Shown here: piece after piece, positions 7,482 through 17,054 of the stretch
Layout of the letters: the number at the start of each line of letters is the position of its first letter
Position numbering within the stretch: the stretch's first letter is position 1
Assembly (NCBI GenBank): GCA_041170585.1
Contig: JBEDNN010000071.1
Span: 1 to 32,729, forward strand
DNA: 32,729 nucleotides
Reading direction: 5' to 3'
DNA from: JBDLSY01 sp041170585
GTDB lineage: Bacteria; Pseudomonadota; Gammaproteobacteria; Burkholderiales; Burkholderiaceae_C
Position numbers and translations under genes: made by a program
The notes under the pieces: model-generated
What the model saw: the letters and a program-made list of their open reading frames with translations, nothing else
What the model was told of the DNA's origin: nothing
Database searches by the model: none

Positions 7482-7785
7482 ATATTAATTTAAATAAATT
7501 CAATATATAAAAATATAAATCATATATAAAAGTATAAAAAATATAAGGATATAAAAAATATAAAGATATAAAAAATTTAATAATATAAATATATTTTTAA
7601 TATATATATTTTTATTCAGCTACTAATATCAGCATTACTATTAATGTTAGTATTAATTTTAGTATTATTAGTTAAATATTTTAATTTAATAAATTAATAA
7701 ATTAATAAATTAATAAATTAATAAATTAATAGGTTTATTAATTAGCAATACCCATTTTTATAGTGTTAAATTATTAATAAATATT
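7482..7785. other. AT-rich spacer pilI-pilJ, no gene seen
   Basis: About 300 bp made almost only of A and T, with ATATAAARATATAAAAA-type words repeated around 7530-7580 and a run of 8-bp repeats near its end. There is no open frame of interest on either strand and no convincing terminator. Confidence 0.6.
7686..7731. repeat. 8-bp tandem repeat TTAATAAA
   Basis: Five full copies of TTAATAAA and one partial copy, head to tail, 55 bp before the pilJ start. Being 8 bp, loss or gain of a unit changes spacing without affecting coding. Confidence 0.9.
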
Positions 7786-10053
7786 ATGCAAAATGAATTA
7801 TATACACCTATCAATGAGTTAATACCAGAGCAAATTAACTACAGTAAGCTAGATAGACAGTTTAGTCTAAATAATGATGAATTTGAAAGTATGTTTAATA
7901 ACACACCTGAACAATATTATTTTCGTCTACCGTTTATAGGGCATCAGCCCGTTAATAAACAAATAAAGTACTTAAGTATTTTATTAAGTTCAACATTATT
8001 ATTATTAGTTTTATTAACCGCCTTAGATTCATTTAAATTTGGTAATAATACGATTAAAACCCAAGCATTAGGCAATATTGCTATGCACTCGCAACGTTTA
8101 GCTAAAGCCAGCTTTGGAGCAATTCGTGCTGATACGCTATCGTTACAACAATTTAAAAGTAGCTATGAACAGGTTAATACAGGGCTAAAACTTTTATCAA
8201 AAGGCGGTTCTTTAAATACCGAGTTTAATCCGCGTGTAAATATCACTAATGTATTAGACCCATTAACAGGTGATGCAAAAACGGCACTATTATCGGCTGC
8301 TAAAACATGGGAGTCAAGCCGTGTAGCCGCAGAATTAGTATTAAAAGGCGAGGTAACTGCCTTAGTAAATAACAATCAATTTAATGAGCTAGACAGTTTA
8401 GTGATTGAGTTACAACTCGCGTTACAAAAATTAACTGCGTCAAAGACTGCCTTAGACAACAGTAATACTGCTGACTTGACCAAAATAAATCAACTTCGCA
8501 CACTCATTGAACGCATAGCCAATAACGCAAAAAACATAGCTATTAATAAGCAAGAGGGTTTAGATATTCATTATCTTACGGATAATATTGCCAAAGACAA
8601 GCTTTTATTTCAAAAAATAAGCACTGAATTATTTACTAAGACCGACACAGGACACGCTAATTCGGCTGTATTTAAGCAGACTTTACTGCAAGTCGCAATG
8701 GGCTTTAATCGCTTACAACAAGCGATTGATAATGCTGCGTCTAATTTAATAAGTAATACGCCTGATGCAATTACCCCTTATTTTTTTTCTAAAGAAAGTG
8801 AACGTATTAAAACTGATTTAGAACAAGTTCAAGTCACTTTAAATGAAGAGCTAAAGCTGCATAATTTATTATTCTGGGCAATTTTAGCTACTGCACTCAT
8901 TGCTATTGCAATTGGTAGCTTAATGGTATTGGTTTCCATCATAGACCGTGAAAAAACTGCTAAAGTCAATTTGAAAGAAAATCAATATCGTGCTTTGTTA
9001 GCTGAACAAGCCAAAGAACAAGCACATATTGAAAAAAGCCGTGTTAATGAGATTAATCAAAAAAATCAACAATCTATTTTACGTTTAATGAATGAATTGC
9101 AAGAAATTGGTCAAGGAAATTTAACAGTACAAGCCACAGTATCTGAAGACATTACTGGGGCGATTGCTGATTCAATTAACCTAACTGTAGAAGATTTACG
9201 TAATTTGGTTGAACGCATCAATATTACGACTGAAGGCGTGGCTACAGCAACCAATAAAACCCGTCAAACGACTACGATGTTGCTAGAGTTAAACCAACAA
9301 CAAAGCCAACATATTCAAAAAACAGGTGACCGTGTGCTAAATATGGCACACAATATTACTGAAGTATGTAACCGTGCCGACGGTTCGTCAACTGTGGCAC
9401 AAAAAGCACTGTCTGCATCATACACAGGGCAGCAAGCCGTTCAAGCCAGTTTACAGGGAATGAATGGTATTCGTGACCAAATTCAAGAAACCGCTAAACG
9501 TATCAAACGGCTGGGTGAATCATCACAGCAAATTAGTGAAATTGTTGCTTTAATTGGCGATATTACTGAACAAACCAATGTATTGGCGTTAAATGCTTCT
9601 ATTCAAGCTGCATCAGCGGGCGAAGCTGGGCGTGGGTTTACTGTTGTAGCAGAAGAAGTTCAACGTTTAGCCGAGCGTTCAGGCGAAGCGACTAAACAAA
9701 TTTCAGCATTGGTACGGACAATTCAAACAGATACACAAGATGCAGTATCAGCTATGGAAAAATCAACCCAAGGCGTTGTTGAAGGTGCTAAATTAGCCGA
9801 TGCAGCGGGTATTGCTATTACTGATATTTCTAAAGTCTCGCAAGAGCTGGCTAATATTATGCTAGAAATTTCGCATACTACTCGTGGACAGGCTAATCAA
9901 GCACAAATTGTATCTGCAGCTATCAAACATATTTTAACGCTAACAGAGCGAACCACACTAGGAACACAAGACACCTCGCAATCAACTGATGAATTATCTA
10001 CGTTAGCACGGGCTTTAAAAACGTCAGTCGCACGGTTCAAAGTGACCGCGTAA
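7786..10053 (+). CDS. pilJ: Type IV pilus methyl-accepting chemoreceptor PilJ
   Basis: Inner-membrane receptor of 755 residues that feeds signals into ChpA. Two membrane helices are visible, at about 61-80 and 363-385. Between them lies a periplasmic region with the PilJ-type motif ALGNIAMHSQRLAKA. After the second helix comes a HAMP-like region (about 430-480) and a full signalling domain whose hairpin tip EQTNVLALNASIQAASAG and following GRGFTVVAEEVQRLAERS lie at about 594-632. A soluble N-terminal extension of about 60 residues precedes the first helix. It is somewhat longer than Pseudomonas PilJ (682). No CheR/PilK methyltransferase gene follows; chpA comes next after 57 bp. Confidence 0.93.
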   Translation: MQNELYTPINELIPEQINYSKLDRQFSLNNDEFESMFNNTPEQYYFRLPFIGHQPVNKQIKYLSILLSSTLLLLVLLTALDSFKFGNNTIKTQALGNIAMHSQRLAKASFGAIRADTLSLQQFKSSYEQVNTGLKLLSKGGSLNTEFNPRVNITNVLDPLTGDAKTALLSAAKTWESSRVAAELVLKGEVTALVNNNQFNELDSLVIELQLALQKLTASKTALDNSNTADLTKINQLRTLIERIANNAKNIAINKQEGLDIHYLTDNIAKDKLLFQKISTELFTKTDTGHANSAVFKQTLLQVAMGFNRLQQAIDNAASNLISNTPDAITPYFFSKESERIKTDLEQVQVTLNEELKLHNLLFWAILATALIAIAIGSLMVLVSIIDREKTAKVNLKENQYRALLAEQAKEQAHIEKSRVNEINQKNQQSILRLMNELQEIGQGNLTVQATVSEDITGAIADSINLTVEDLRNLVERINITTEGVATATNKTRQTTTMLLELNQQQSQHIQKTGDRVLNMAHNITEVCNRADGSSTVAQKALSASYTGQQAVQASLQGMNGIRDQIQETAKRIKRLGESSQQISEIVALIGDITEQTNVLALNASIQAASAGEAGRGFTVVAEEVQRLAERSGEATKQISALVRTIQTDTQDAVSAMEKSTQGVVEGAKLADAAGIAITDISKVSQELANIMLEISHTTRGQANQAQIVSAAIKHILTLTERTTLGTQDTSQSTDELSTLARALKTSVARFKVTA

Positions 10054-10110
10054 AATCAACTGTTCAAATATGCGCAACATAGTATGCCAAATAATGCTTA
10101 GGGAGTTTTT

Positions 10111-13100
10111 GTGAATTACGTCGCCATTGATTTATCATCTTTATCTTGGGTGTTGCCCGAATTAGACCGTACATTTACTACGGTACGCCATCATTTATTA
10201 AATGCACATGATGCTAGCCTTCAATCTTCCGCCGATATTATTACACACTTAACCGCTGCCAAACACAGCATACATGATGCAGCGGGTGCTTTACAGATTA
10301 TTGATGCTCAAGGATTAGTCCATTATGTCATGTGTATTGAACATGCTATTGATAAGCATATAGATAAAGAAATATTAGAGCAATCTAGTTATATTACGCT
10401 AGATGAGGCGTGTTATGCTTTGATAGCGTATTTAAATGAATTACAAATACAACAATTACCTTTACAACCCACGTGTTTATTTGGATATTATGAATCAATA
10501 CGCCTACTATTAATGACAACGGGTATAACGGTTGCACCCACTATACACCCAGTAGATTTATATTTTCCAAACCTTGGAATACGTTTGAAGCGTAATCATC
10601 AAAAAAATGACACTGTGGGTAGTCAGCGACCTATTAATTATGCAAAGCTACGAACAGTCTATGAAAAATTGATGTTGCAAGTATTAACCGATAAAGCGAG
10701 TCAGAAAGAATTTGACAATTTATCTTTATTAATGTTATTACTGGCTAACCATAGCACACATACTTATGAACATTCATTTTGGAAGTCTTGTGAAGTTGTT
10801 TTTTTAATATTTTTACGTACACCAGCAGCTAATCGTACATTACTTAAACGTTGGATAGCCCGTTTAAATATGCACCTACACAGTCTGATGATGAATGCGA
10901 GTCATGTTTCAGAACGCTTATTCCGTGAGGCATTGTATTTTATTGCTGTTGATATAGAATCTATCAACAATGGTGTATATCAATCCGATACCTCTACTTT
11001 GAGTAATTATGCCCATTTACTTTATAAAGATATTGTAGAGGCTTATTCACTGTCGCAATCAACAGTTTTAGACATTCATAGTAAACGTTATGGTGTTGCA
11101 CCGCCGATTAATACTACTGAATTAATTAATCTTTTAAGCGCACTTAAAAAAACATGGGACGAATCATTTCCTGCATCGGTTGAATCTGAAGGCATTCAAA
11201 TTTCGCTAACAACATTACACCGTCGCTTTAATATAGCCATACAGTATACGATTGATTTACGTGATAAATTGAATCAATACCGATTAACGAGCTTGGCTTA
11301 TGTGGCTGACAGTATTATTCAAACGTCAAATACATTCAAGGATACTCAACAACCGCTAAGTAAAGCATTTGGTTTAGAAGGTGCACAGGCTATTTTATGG
11401 CTAGAAGATGTATTGAAAAAAACTGGGCAAACACAGGCAGCTTTGAATAAAAAATCTCAAGAATTATCGCAACGTGTTTTATTTAGTATTAATCCAGAAG
11501 AGTCAGTTTCTGTTGCAACCGTTAATGATACGGTCAGTGAGCAACTATTAATCTCTGGTGTCGTGCGTGAAATATTGGTTAATTTATCATCTATTGAGAA
11601 AAATTTAGAATCTATATTTAAAGTGGCTTTAAACACAGGTGTATTTAACAATATTGCCCCCATAATGCAATCGTTAGCACAAGTGGACAGCACACTAGGT
11701 TTATTAACTTTACCCGCAATTGAGCAAGCCTTTAAAGCGATATATGCCCGTTTAAGTTTATTGGTTTCACAAAATCAAAAGCCTACCCAAGATGAAATTT
11801 TGGCATTTGCTTTACGATTTAGTCAAATGACTAATTTATTAGATGTATTTATACGTAGTTCTATTCGTGCGCAACAAACATTTATTTTTGACCACCAAAC
11901 TGAACAAATTGTAGAGTTAAAAAATCCTTCATACAATAACATCCATGAAGAAATAGTAAAAAATAGACAAATTATTGATAGTAATAGTAATATTGATATT
12001 GATAGTAATAACTTAAGTAATAATTTAAGTAATAATATAGATAATATAAATAATATAGATAATACAAATATTAATATATCCGTTGATAATAATATTAACA
12101 CAGACAATATAAACAATATAGACAATATAAACAATATAGACAATATAGATATTAATATAGATAACCATATCAATAATTTAAGTACAATAAATATTAATCC
12201 AAATAATGAAACATTAATACCAGAAGAATTATACACCCCACCACACAGCAATACCCAATCATTAATACAGTCTAATTTTATAGAGCCTAATTTTAAAGAA
12301 TATATAGACGATAATATTAGTAATATAGATAGTATATTAAAAGTAAAGCCTATTCAGTATAATCCTACTGATAAAATACCCATAAATGAAGGCGAGTTAT
12401 ACGCTATTTTTATCGAAGAAGCACACAATGCGTTAATTAATATTCGTAATACATTAAATAATTTAGAACAAACATCTGATAAAACATTGGGTATTAATAA
12501 TATTCGGCGTGATATTCACACACTCACTGGAAGCGCACGTACAGTAGGTTTTAAAGCATTGGGTGATGCCGCTTATTTAATAGAAACAGTTATAGATGAT
12601 TTTTTAACTCAACAAAATACACTTCATTCTATTAATGAAATTGCTTTGGTAAACGCTATACGACACGCACAAGAGTTATTAACTATTTGGTTAGAAGAAT
12701 TAAACGCTTGCTTATTTGTATTCAATCAGCAAAATTCTAACCAAGATAGCGATATAGCACCTGTTTTATTATTTAATGTAACCAGTTCTTTAGAACAATT
12801 TTCTGCTTCATTGTCGCCTTATTTAAATGCAATTAAAACAGATGGTGTATGCGAACATCACTTTGATATTCAAGACGAAGAAAATTATTCTAGTAATTTT
12901 ATTGAGGCTGCCCGTAAAGCAGTACTTCAGGCACGTGCTATTGAATGCGAAGCATTTACTTTAGACAATAAAATTGATCATTCGCGTGAATTTATTGAAG
13001 CTGCTCGTAAAGCGGTATTGCATGCCCGTACTATTGATCGTAAACCATTTGCTTTGAATGATGAATTGTTGTTATTACAACCTGTAAAAATATTAACATC

Positions 13101-16100
13101 AGACTCAATCAATAAAGACAATAATAAAGACAATCCAGATTCTATATTAATGGTTAATATCGGGCCATTACGCTTATCTAAACAATTATTTTTGCTATAT
13201 ATTCAAGAAACTGAACAGCATTTAAATGCCTTACGCGCTGAGTTAAATGCCTATGAACAAAAAATAAACCGAGAGCTAGTAAATATACTGACAGATATAC
13301 AATTGCCTGTAGAATTTTCGTTGTTAGATGCTTATCGTTATGCCCATTCTATTAAAGGTAGTTCAGCCACAATAGGATTATTGGCTTTGAGAGACCTTGT
13401 AACACCGATTGAAGCCTTGTTGCATCATGCTTACCACAATCAATCGGCATTAATGCCGCAAGATGTGCATTGTTTATTAAGTGCAATTAGCGATATGACA
13501 CAAGATTTAATATTGTTTAGTTGTGAAAAATATCCAAATATTCGTCAATCTACCTTAGATACTCTCCACCAGCTTTTACTAGATTTTACCCATGTGCCAC
13601 GTATTATCCGTCATTTTTCACACAGTAATATTTTAAATACGTTTTCACCAAGCGACTTAATACCAAATAACGTAGTACTCAATAAATCAGATTTAAGCAG
13701 GCAATTTATACCCTTAAACAATACAGAATTATCTACTTTAGCCAGTAATAATATTAATATTATCAATGATAGTAATGATACTTGCCCTATTTTTGATATT
13801 GATGAAGAGCAACACCATATTGATAATATTGATGCAGATATTTGGCAAGATTTATTAGAAGAAACTGAAACACTGATGCCCAATGCACAAGCTGCTTTAA
13901 ATGCGGCTGCCATTTATTCAGATGCTTTAAATGCTATACGCCGCGATTTGCATACGCTAAAAGGGTGTTTTCGTATGGCGGGGGCAATGTATTTAGGGGC
14001 AATGGTGCATGCTTTAGAGTCAAAATTAGACCATCACGTTCAAGCTGAACCACCTTTTTTAAGTCAAGAGATTCATGCCGAATTAATAGACCATTATGAC
14101 GCTATTACCTTACATTTTGAACGCTTAAAACAGCCGATAGTCATGGCGAAAAATTCTAAATTTACGCACGATTTAAGTCCAATACTGCCCAAGACACCAT
14201 TTAATAAATTAGCTACTACATCGTTATCAGCCAACACGGTTCAAACAGATACTAAATTGTCTACTTTGCGTATGCATACAGAGACTTTGGATAATTTAGT
14301 CAATCAAGCCACTGAAATATCTAGTGCCAAAGGGCGTTTAGATCAACATGTGCTACATTTACGTGGGTCATTGCTTGATTTAACAGATAATGTTGAACGC
14401 TTGCGTAAACAATTGCGTGAATTAGAAATTCAAGGCGATAGCCAAATGGCTGCACGGGTTGATTTAACCTTAATTAATGCGTCTAAATTTGACCCTTTAG
14501 AGTTTGATCGTTTTACACGGTTTCAAGAACTTACTCGAATGCTCACGGAATCATTAAACGATTTATTAGCAGTACGTGATGCGGTTAGTAAAACTTTAAT
14601 GGAAGTAGAACGTGATTTAGCACAACAAACTAAATCAACTAAAGAGATGACTCGATCACTCATGCACAGCCGTTTAATTGCATTTGATACCATTGCAGAC
14701 CGATTGTATCGCGTTGTTCGCCAAAGTGCCAAAGAATTAGCAAAGCAAGTAAAGCTTGATTTAGTGGGCGGCACTCTAATGTTAGACCGTTTTATACTGG
14801 AACAAATTAGCGGTAGCTTAGAACATTTGATTCGTAATAGTGTCGCACACGGCATTGAATTACCAGAAGATAGGCTAAAAATTCAAAAACCGATTCAAGG
14901 CACAATTACAGTCAAAATTATTCAACAAGGCAACGAATTAGAAATTACTTTAGAAGATGATGGGGCGGGTCTGAATTTAACAAAAATCCATCAATTAGCC
15001 ATTGAAAAAGGTTTAATTAGCCCGAATGTTACGCCTATAGCGGCTCAATTAGCCGATTTGATTTTTATGCCAGGTTTCACTACGGTAAAAAATATAACTG
15101 AGCTGTCAGGTAGAGGCATTGGTATGGACGTAGTCCGTAGTGATATTGTTGGTTTAGGCGGGCGTATTGCACTGCATACAACAGTCCAAAAAGGAACTAA
15201 ATTTACTTTACGCGTTCCACTGACTTTGGCTATCAGTCAAGTATTAATGGTAGCAGCACATCAGGTACTGTATGCTGTGCCTAGTGCACTTATTCAAAAA
15301 GTTATTTCATTAAAATTTGCTGAACTCACTCAAGCCTATCAGCAAGGTTTTTTACAAGTAGACAATGTTAATTATTCGTTTGCTCATTTAACGCAATTAA
15401 TGGGTGAAAAAATGAATACTTTGCCGCAATCAACGGCATTAGTACTGTTATTGTCTAACGGAAATGCGACTGCTGCGGTACATATTGATAGTATACAAAG
15501 CAATGTTGAAGCAGTTGTTAAACCTTTAAGCCCGCTTATGCGTCGTACACCTGGTTTAATCAGTGCTACTTTATTAAGTGATGGAAAACTGTGTTTAATA
15601 GTAGACCCTATACAATTACTACAATCTTATATTCACACTGCCTTAATAAATAACCCACCTATCCAGAAATCAGATAATAAATTGGCTTTTTCATCGAATG
15701 ACTTAACTACGATAACTCAGCCTTTAATACAAGATACCAATATGCAAAGTACCGACACCATAATTTCTGTTGAAACAAAAAAATCTTTGACACGTTTAGT
15801 GATGGTGGTTGATGATTCATTGACGGTACGCAAAGTAACTCAAAAACTATTATTACGTGAAGGCTGGGAAGTTTTATTGGCTAAAGATGGCATTGATGCT
15901 TTGGAACAATTACAAACAGTGCAACCTACTTTAATGATTGTAGATATTGAAATGCCTCGTATGGACGGTTTTGATTTAACACGAAATATACGTGCCGAGA
16001 CACGCTTAATGCACATTCCAATTATTATGATTACATCACGTATTGCAGATAAACACCGCGAATATGCTACGGGTTTAGGCGTTAATGTTTATATGGGTAA

Positions 16101-16152
16101 ACCGTATCATGACGAAGTTTTATTGGCTGCGATAGCCAAATTAATAGTTTAG
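10111..16152 (+). CDS. chpA: Hybrid chemosensory histidine kinase ChpA
   Basis: Central CheA-type kinase of the Pil-Chp system, 2013 residues, starting at GTG with a strong site AGGGAG upstream. Order seen: an N-terminal helical, FimL/Hpt-like region with SIHDAAGAL; a long Asn/Ile/Asp-rich insert at about 624-697; phosphotransfer domains with H803 (DIHTLTGSAR), H1079 (AHSIKGSSA) and H1281 (DLHTLKGCFR); a dimerisation helix region; an HATPase domain with N1576 in HLIRNSVAHG, DDGAG at 1616-1620 and GRGIGMDVV; a CheW-like domain; and a C-terminal receiver with D1945. It is shorter than Pseudomonas ChpA (about 2470), which has more Hpt-type modules. An internal repeat FIEAARKAVL occurs twice around 930-981. 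It should phosphorylate PilG and PilH. Confidence 0.95.
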   Translation: MNYVAIDLSSLSWVLPELDRTFTTVRHHLLNAHDASLQSSADIITHLTAAKHSIHDAAGALQIIDAQGLVHYVMCIEHAIDKHIDKEILEQSSYITLDEACYALIAYLNELQIQQLPLQPTCLFGYYESIRLLLMTTGITVAPTIHPVDLYFPNLGIRLKRNHQKNDTVGSQRPINYAKLRTVYEKLMLQVLTDKASQKEFDNLSLLMLLLANHSTHTYEHSFWKSCEVVFLIFLRTPAANRTLLKRWIARLNMHLHSLMMNASHVSERLFREALYFIAVDIESINNGVYQSDTSTLSNYAHLLYKDIVEAYSLSQSTVLDIHSKRYGVAPPINTTELINLLSALKKTWDESFPASVESEGIQISLTTLHRRFNIAIQYTIDLRDKLNQYRLTSLAYVADSIIQTSNTFKDTQQPLSKAFGLEGAQAILWLEDVLKKTGQTQAALNKKSQELSQRVLFSINPEESVSVATVNDTVSEQLLISGVVREILVNLSSIEKNLESIFKVALNTGVFNNIAPIMQSLAQVDSTLGLLTLPAIEQAFKAIYARLSLLVSQNQKPTQDEILAFALRFSQMTNLLDVFIRSSIRAQQTFIFDHQTEQIVELKNPSYNNIHEEIVKNRQIIDSNSNIDIDSNNLSNNLSNNIDNINNIDNTNINISVDNNINTDNINNIDNINNIDNIDINIDNHINNLSTININPNNETLIPEELYTPPHSNTQSLIQSNFIEPNFKEYIDDNISNIDSILKVKPIQYNPTDKIPINEGELYAIFIEEAHNALINIRNTLNNLEQTSDKTLGINNIRRDIHTLTGSARTVGFKALGDAAYLIETVIDDFLTQQNTLHSINEIALVNAIRHAQELLTIWLEELNACLFVFNQQNSNQDSDIAPVLLFNVTSSLEQFSASLSPYLNAIKTDGVCEHHFDIQDEENYSSNFIEAARKAVLQARAIECEAFTLDNKIDHSREFIEAARKAVLHARTIDRKPFALNDELLLLQPVKILTSDSINKDNNKDNPDSILMVNIGPLRLSKQLFLLYIQETEQHLNALRAELNAYEQKINRELVNILTDIQLPVEFSLLDAYRYAHSIKGSSATIGLLALRDLVTPIEALLHHAYHNQSALMPQDVHCLLSAISDMTQDLILFSCEKYPNIRQSTLDTLHQLLLDFTHVPRIIRHFSHSNILNTFSPSDLIPNNVVLNKSDLSRQFIPLNNTELSTLASNNINIINDSNDTCPIFDIDEEQHHIDNIDADIWQDLLEETETLMPNAQAALNAAAIYSDALNAIRRDLHTLKGCFRMAGAMYLGAMVHALESKLDHHVQAEPPFLSQEIHAELIDHYDAITLHFERLKQPIVMAKNSKFTHDLSPILPKTPFNKLATTSLSANTVQTDTKLSTLRMHTETLDNLVNQATEISSAKGRLDQHVLHLRGSLLDLTDNVERLRKQLRELEIQGDSQMAARVDLTLINASKFDPLEFDRFTRFQELTRMLTESLNDLLAVRDAVSKTLMEVERDLAQQTKSTKEMTRSLMHSRLIAFDTIADRLYRVVRQSAKELAKQVKLDLVGGTLMLDRFILEQISGSLEHLIRNSVAHGIELPEDRLKIQKPIQGTITVKIIQQGNELEITLEDDGAGLNLTKIHQLAIEKGLISPNVTPIAAQLADLIFMPGFTTVKNITELSGRGIGMDVVRSDIVGLGGRIALHTTVQKGTKFTLRVPLTLAISQVLMVAAHQVLYAVPSALIQKVISLKFAELTQAYQQGFLQVDNVNYSFAHLTQLMGEKMNTLPQSTALVLLLSNGNATAAVHIDSIQSNVEAVVKPLSPLMRRTPGLISATLLSDGKLCLIVDPIQLLQSYIHTALINNPPIQKSDNKLAFSSNDLTTITQPLIQDTNMQSTDTIISVETKKSLTRLVMVVDDSLTVRKVTQKLLLREGWEVLLAKDGIDALEQLQTVQPTLMIVDIEMPRMDGFDLTRNIRAETRLMHIPIIMITSRIADKHREYATGLGVNVYMGKPYHDEVLLAAIAKLIV
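11974..12210 (+). repeat. Asn-codon low-complexity tract inside chpA
   Basis: Imperfect repeats of AATAATATAGAT-like words run through this stretch, clearest at 12100-12165 where AACAATATAGACAATATA units recur. In frame they encode Asn, Ile and Asp with some Ser and Leu. The tract keeps the frame open and lies between the N-terminal region and the first canonical Hpt domain, so it probably forms a flexible linker. Confidence 0.88.
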
Positions 16153-16328
16153 CTAAGCTATTAAACAAAAAATATTCAAATGGACTCGCTGCATTTCCGA
16201 TATTCATATTAATTTTCAAGTGAATGGTGACGCAGTTTGACGGCTTGATGAGCAACGTGAATGGCGAGTTTGTGCAGTCTATCTAGATTCAGTTGTTGGT
16301 GTCGTTGGTATTAATAAAAGCAGCGAGG

Positions 16329-16846
16329 ATGATTGTAGGTACGTTTGTATTTATGTTTAGTGGTTTAGCGACTGCGGGTTTATTGTCAGATAATTCTGGG
16401 GTGGGTAGTGCGGTTATTTCTGAATTGTAGGTATCGGTGATACAAGGCGGGTTTGGTAATGTTCAAATAGCACTGATACAAAAAATTAATAATTAAAAAT
16501 TAATTAGTAAAATCAATAAGACAATATACCAACATAAATACTATAAAAATTAAAATTTAACATTACCCCTGATTTAGACAATACCCGTGCATACGGTCCT
16601 GAGCATTATTATGCGTCGTGTGATGCAGGCAAAGTACTGCCTGGTAATTACAAAATTAGTTTAGCTAACTATTCAAGGGCACAAGGTAAACAAGCCACCG
16701 TACAAGTTTCATCAGCAGCAGATGGAGTATTGGGTACAAAAACTGTAACCATGGGAGCAGAAACTGGAACAATTCCCAGTATTGATGTATTTAATGTATT
16801 AGTCGGTATTAACAAAGGCCAGTACTCTATTACACTTAATCAATAA
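16329..16846 (+). pseudogene. Decayed secreted protein(s), C-terminal part DUF2135/YfaP-like
   Basis: Two coding remnants are visible. The first starts at ATG 16329 with a signal-peptide-like MIVGTFVFMFSGLATAG, hits TAG at 16428, reads on in frame for 21 codons and stops at 16494. The second is an open frame in another phase, from about 16547 to TAA 16844, with no start codon. Its DLDNTRAYGPEHYY, then LPGNYKISLANYS and ATVQVSS, follows the DUF2135 (YfaP-like) pattern of a beta-sandwich domain in exported proteins. The frames differ, so this is either one gene broken by a stop and frameshifts or remains of two. Sequence from 16153 to 16328 also has coding texture (EWRVCAVYLDSVVGVVGIN) but is broken by stops. 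The family call is tentative. Confidence 0.55.
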
Positions 16847-16958
16847 TAATTATGGATTAACTAATTGATTAGTGCCTAATAATTCAATAATAAATTAAAA
16901 TATTGATTTTACTGTAAATGATTTATTAGTCGTTAATCGTTAATATTATGAATAATCG

Positions 16959-16997
16959 TTAATCATTAATTATTAATCAATGGTCATTAATGATTAA
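16959..16997. repeat. 12-bp inverted repeat upstream of atpD
   Basis: TTAATCATTAAT (16959-16970) and ATTAATGATTAA (16986-16997) form a perfect 12-bp inverted repeat with a 15-nt loop, about 60 bp before the atpD start. It is AT-only apart from one GC pair per arm. It could be an operator or just low-complexity DNA; several TCGTTAAT words lie just upstream (16929-16960). Confidence 0.5.
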
Positions 16998-17054
16998 TTA
17001 TTATTAATAGTGTTAATTAATTAGTTAATTCAATAGAATAACAAGGAACATAAG

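Noticed and set aside
7482..7785. Possible replication origin because of the AT-rich repeats
   Set aside because: No DnaA-box-like TTATCCACA cluster and no dnaA or parAB nearby; similar AT-rich repeats occur in most spacers of this window.
11823..12251. 142-codon minus-strand frame rich in Leu/Ile/Ser looking like membrane segments
   Set aside because: It is the complement of the Asn-codon tract in chpA; the hydrophobic pattern is an artefact of reversed AAT/ATA repeats.
14523..14855. 110-codon minus-strand frame within chpA
   Set aside because: Lies opposite the dimerisation and ATPase region of chpA, with no recognisable motif.
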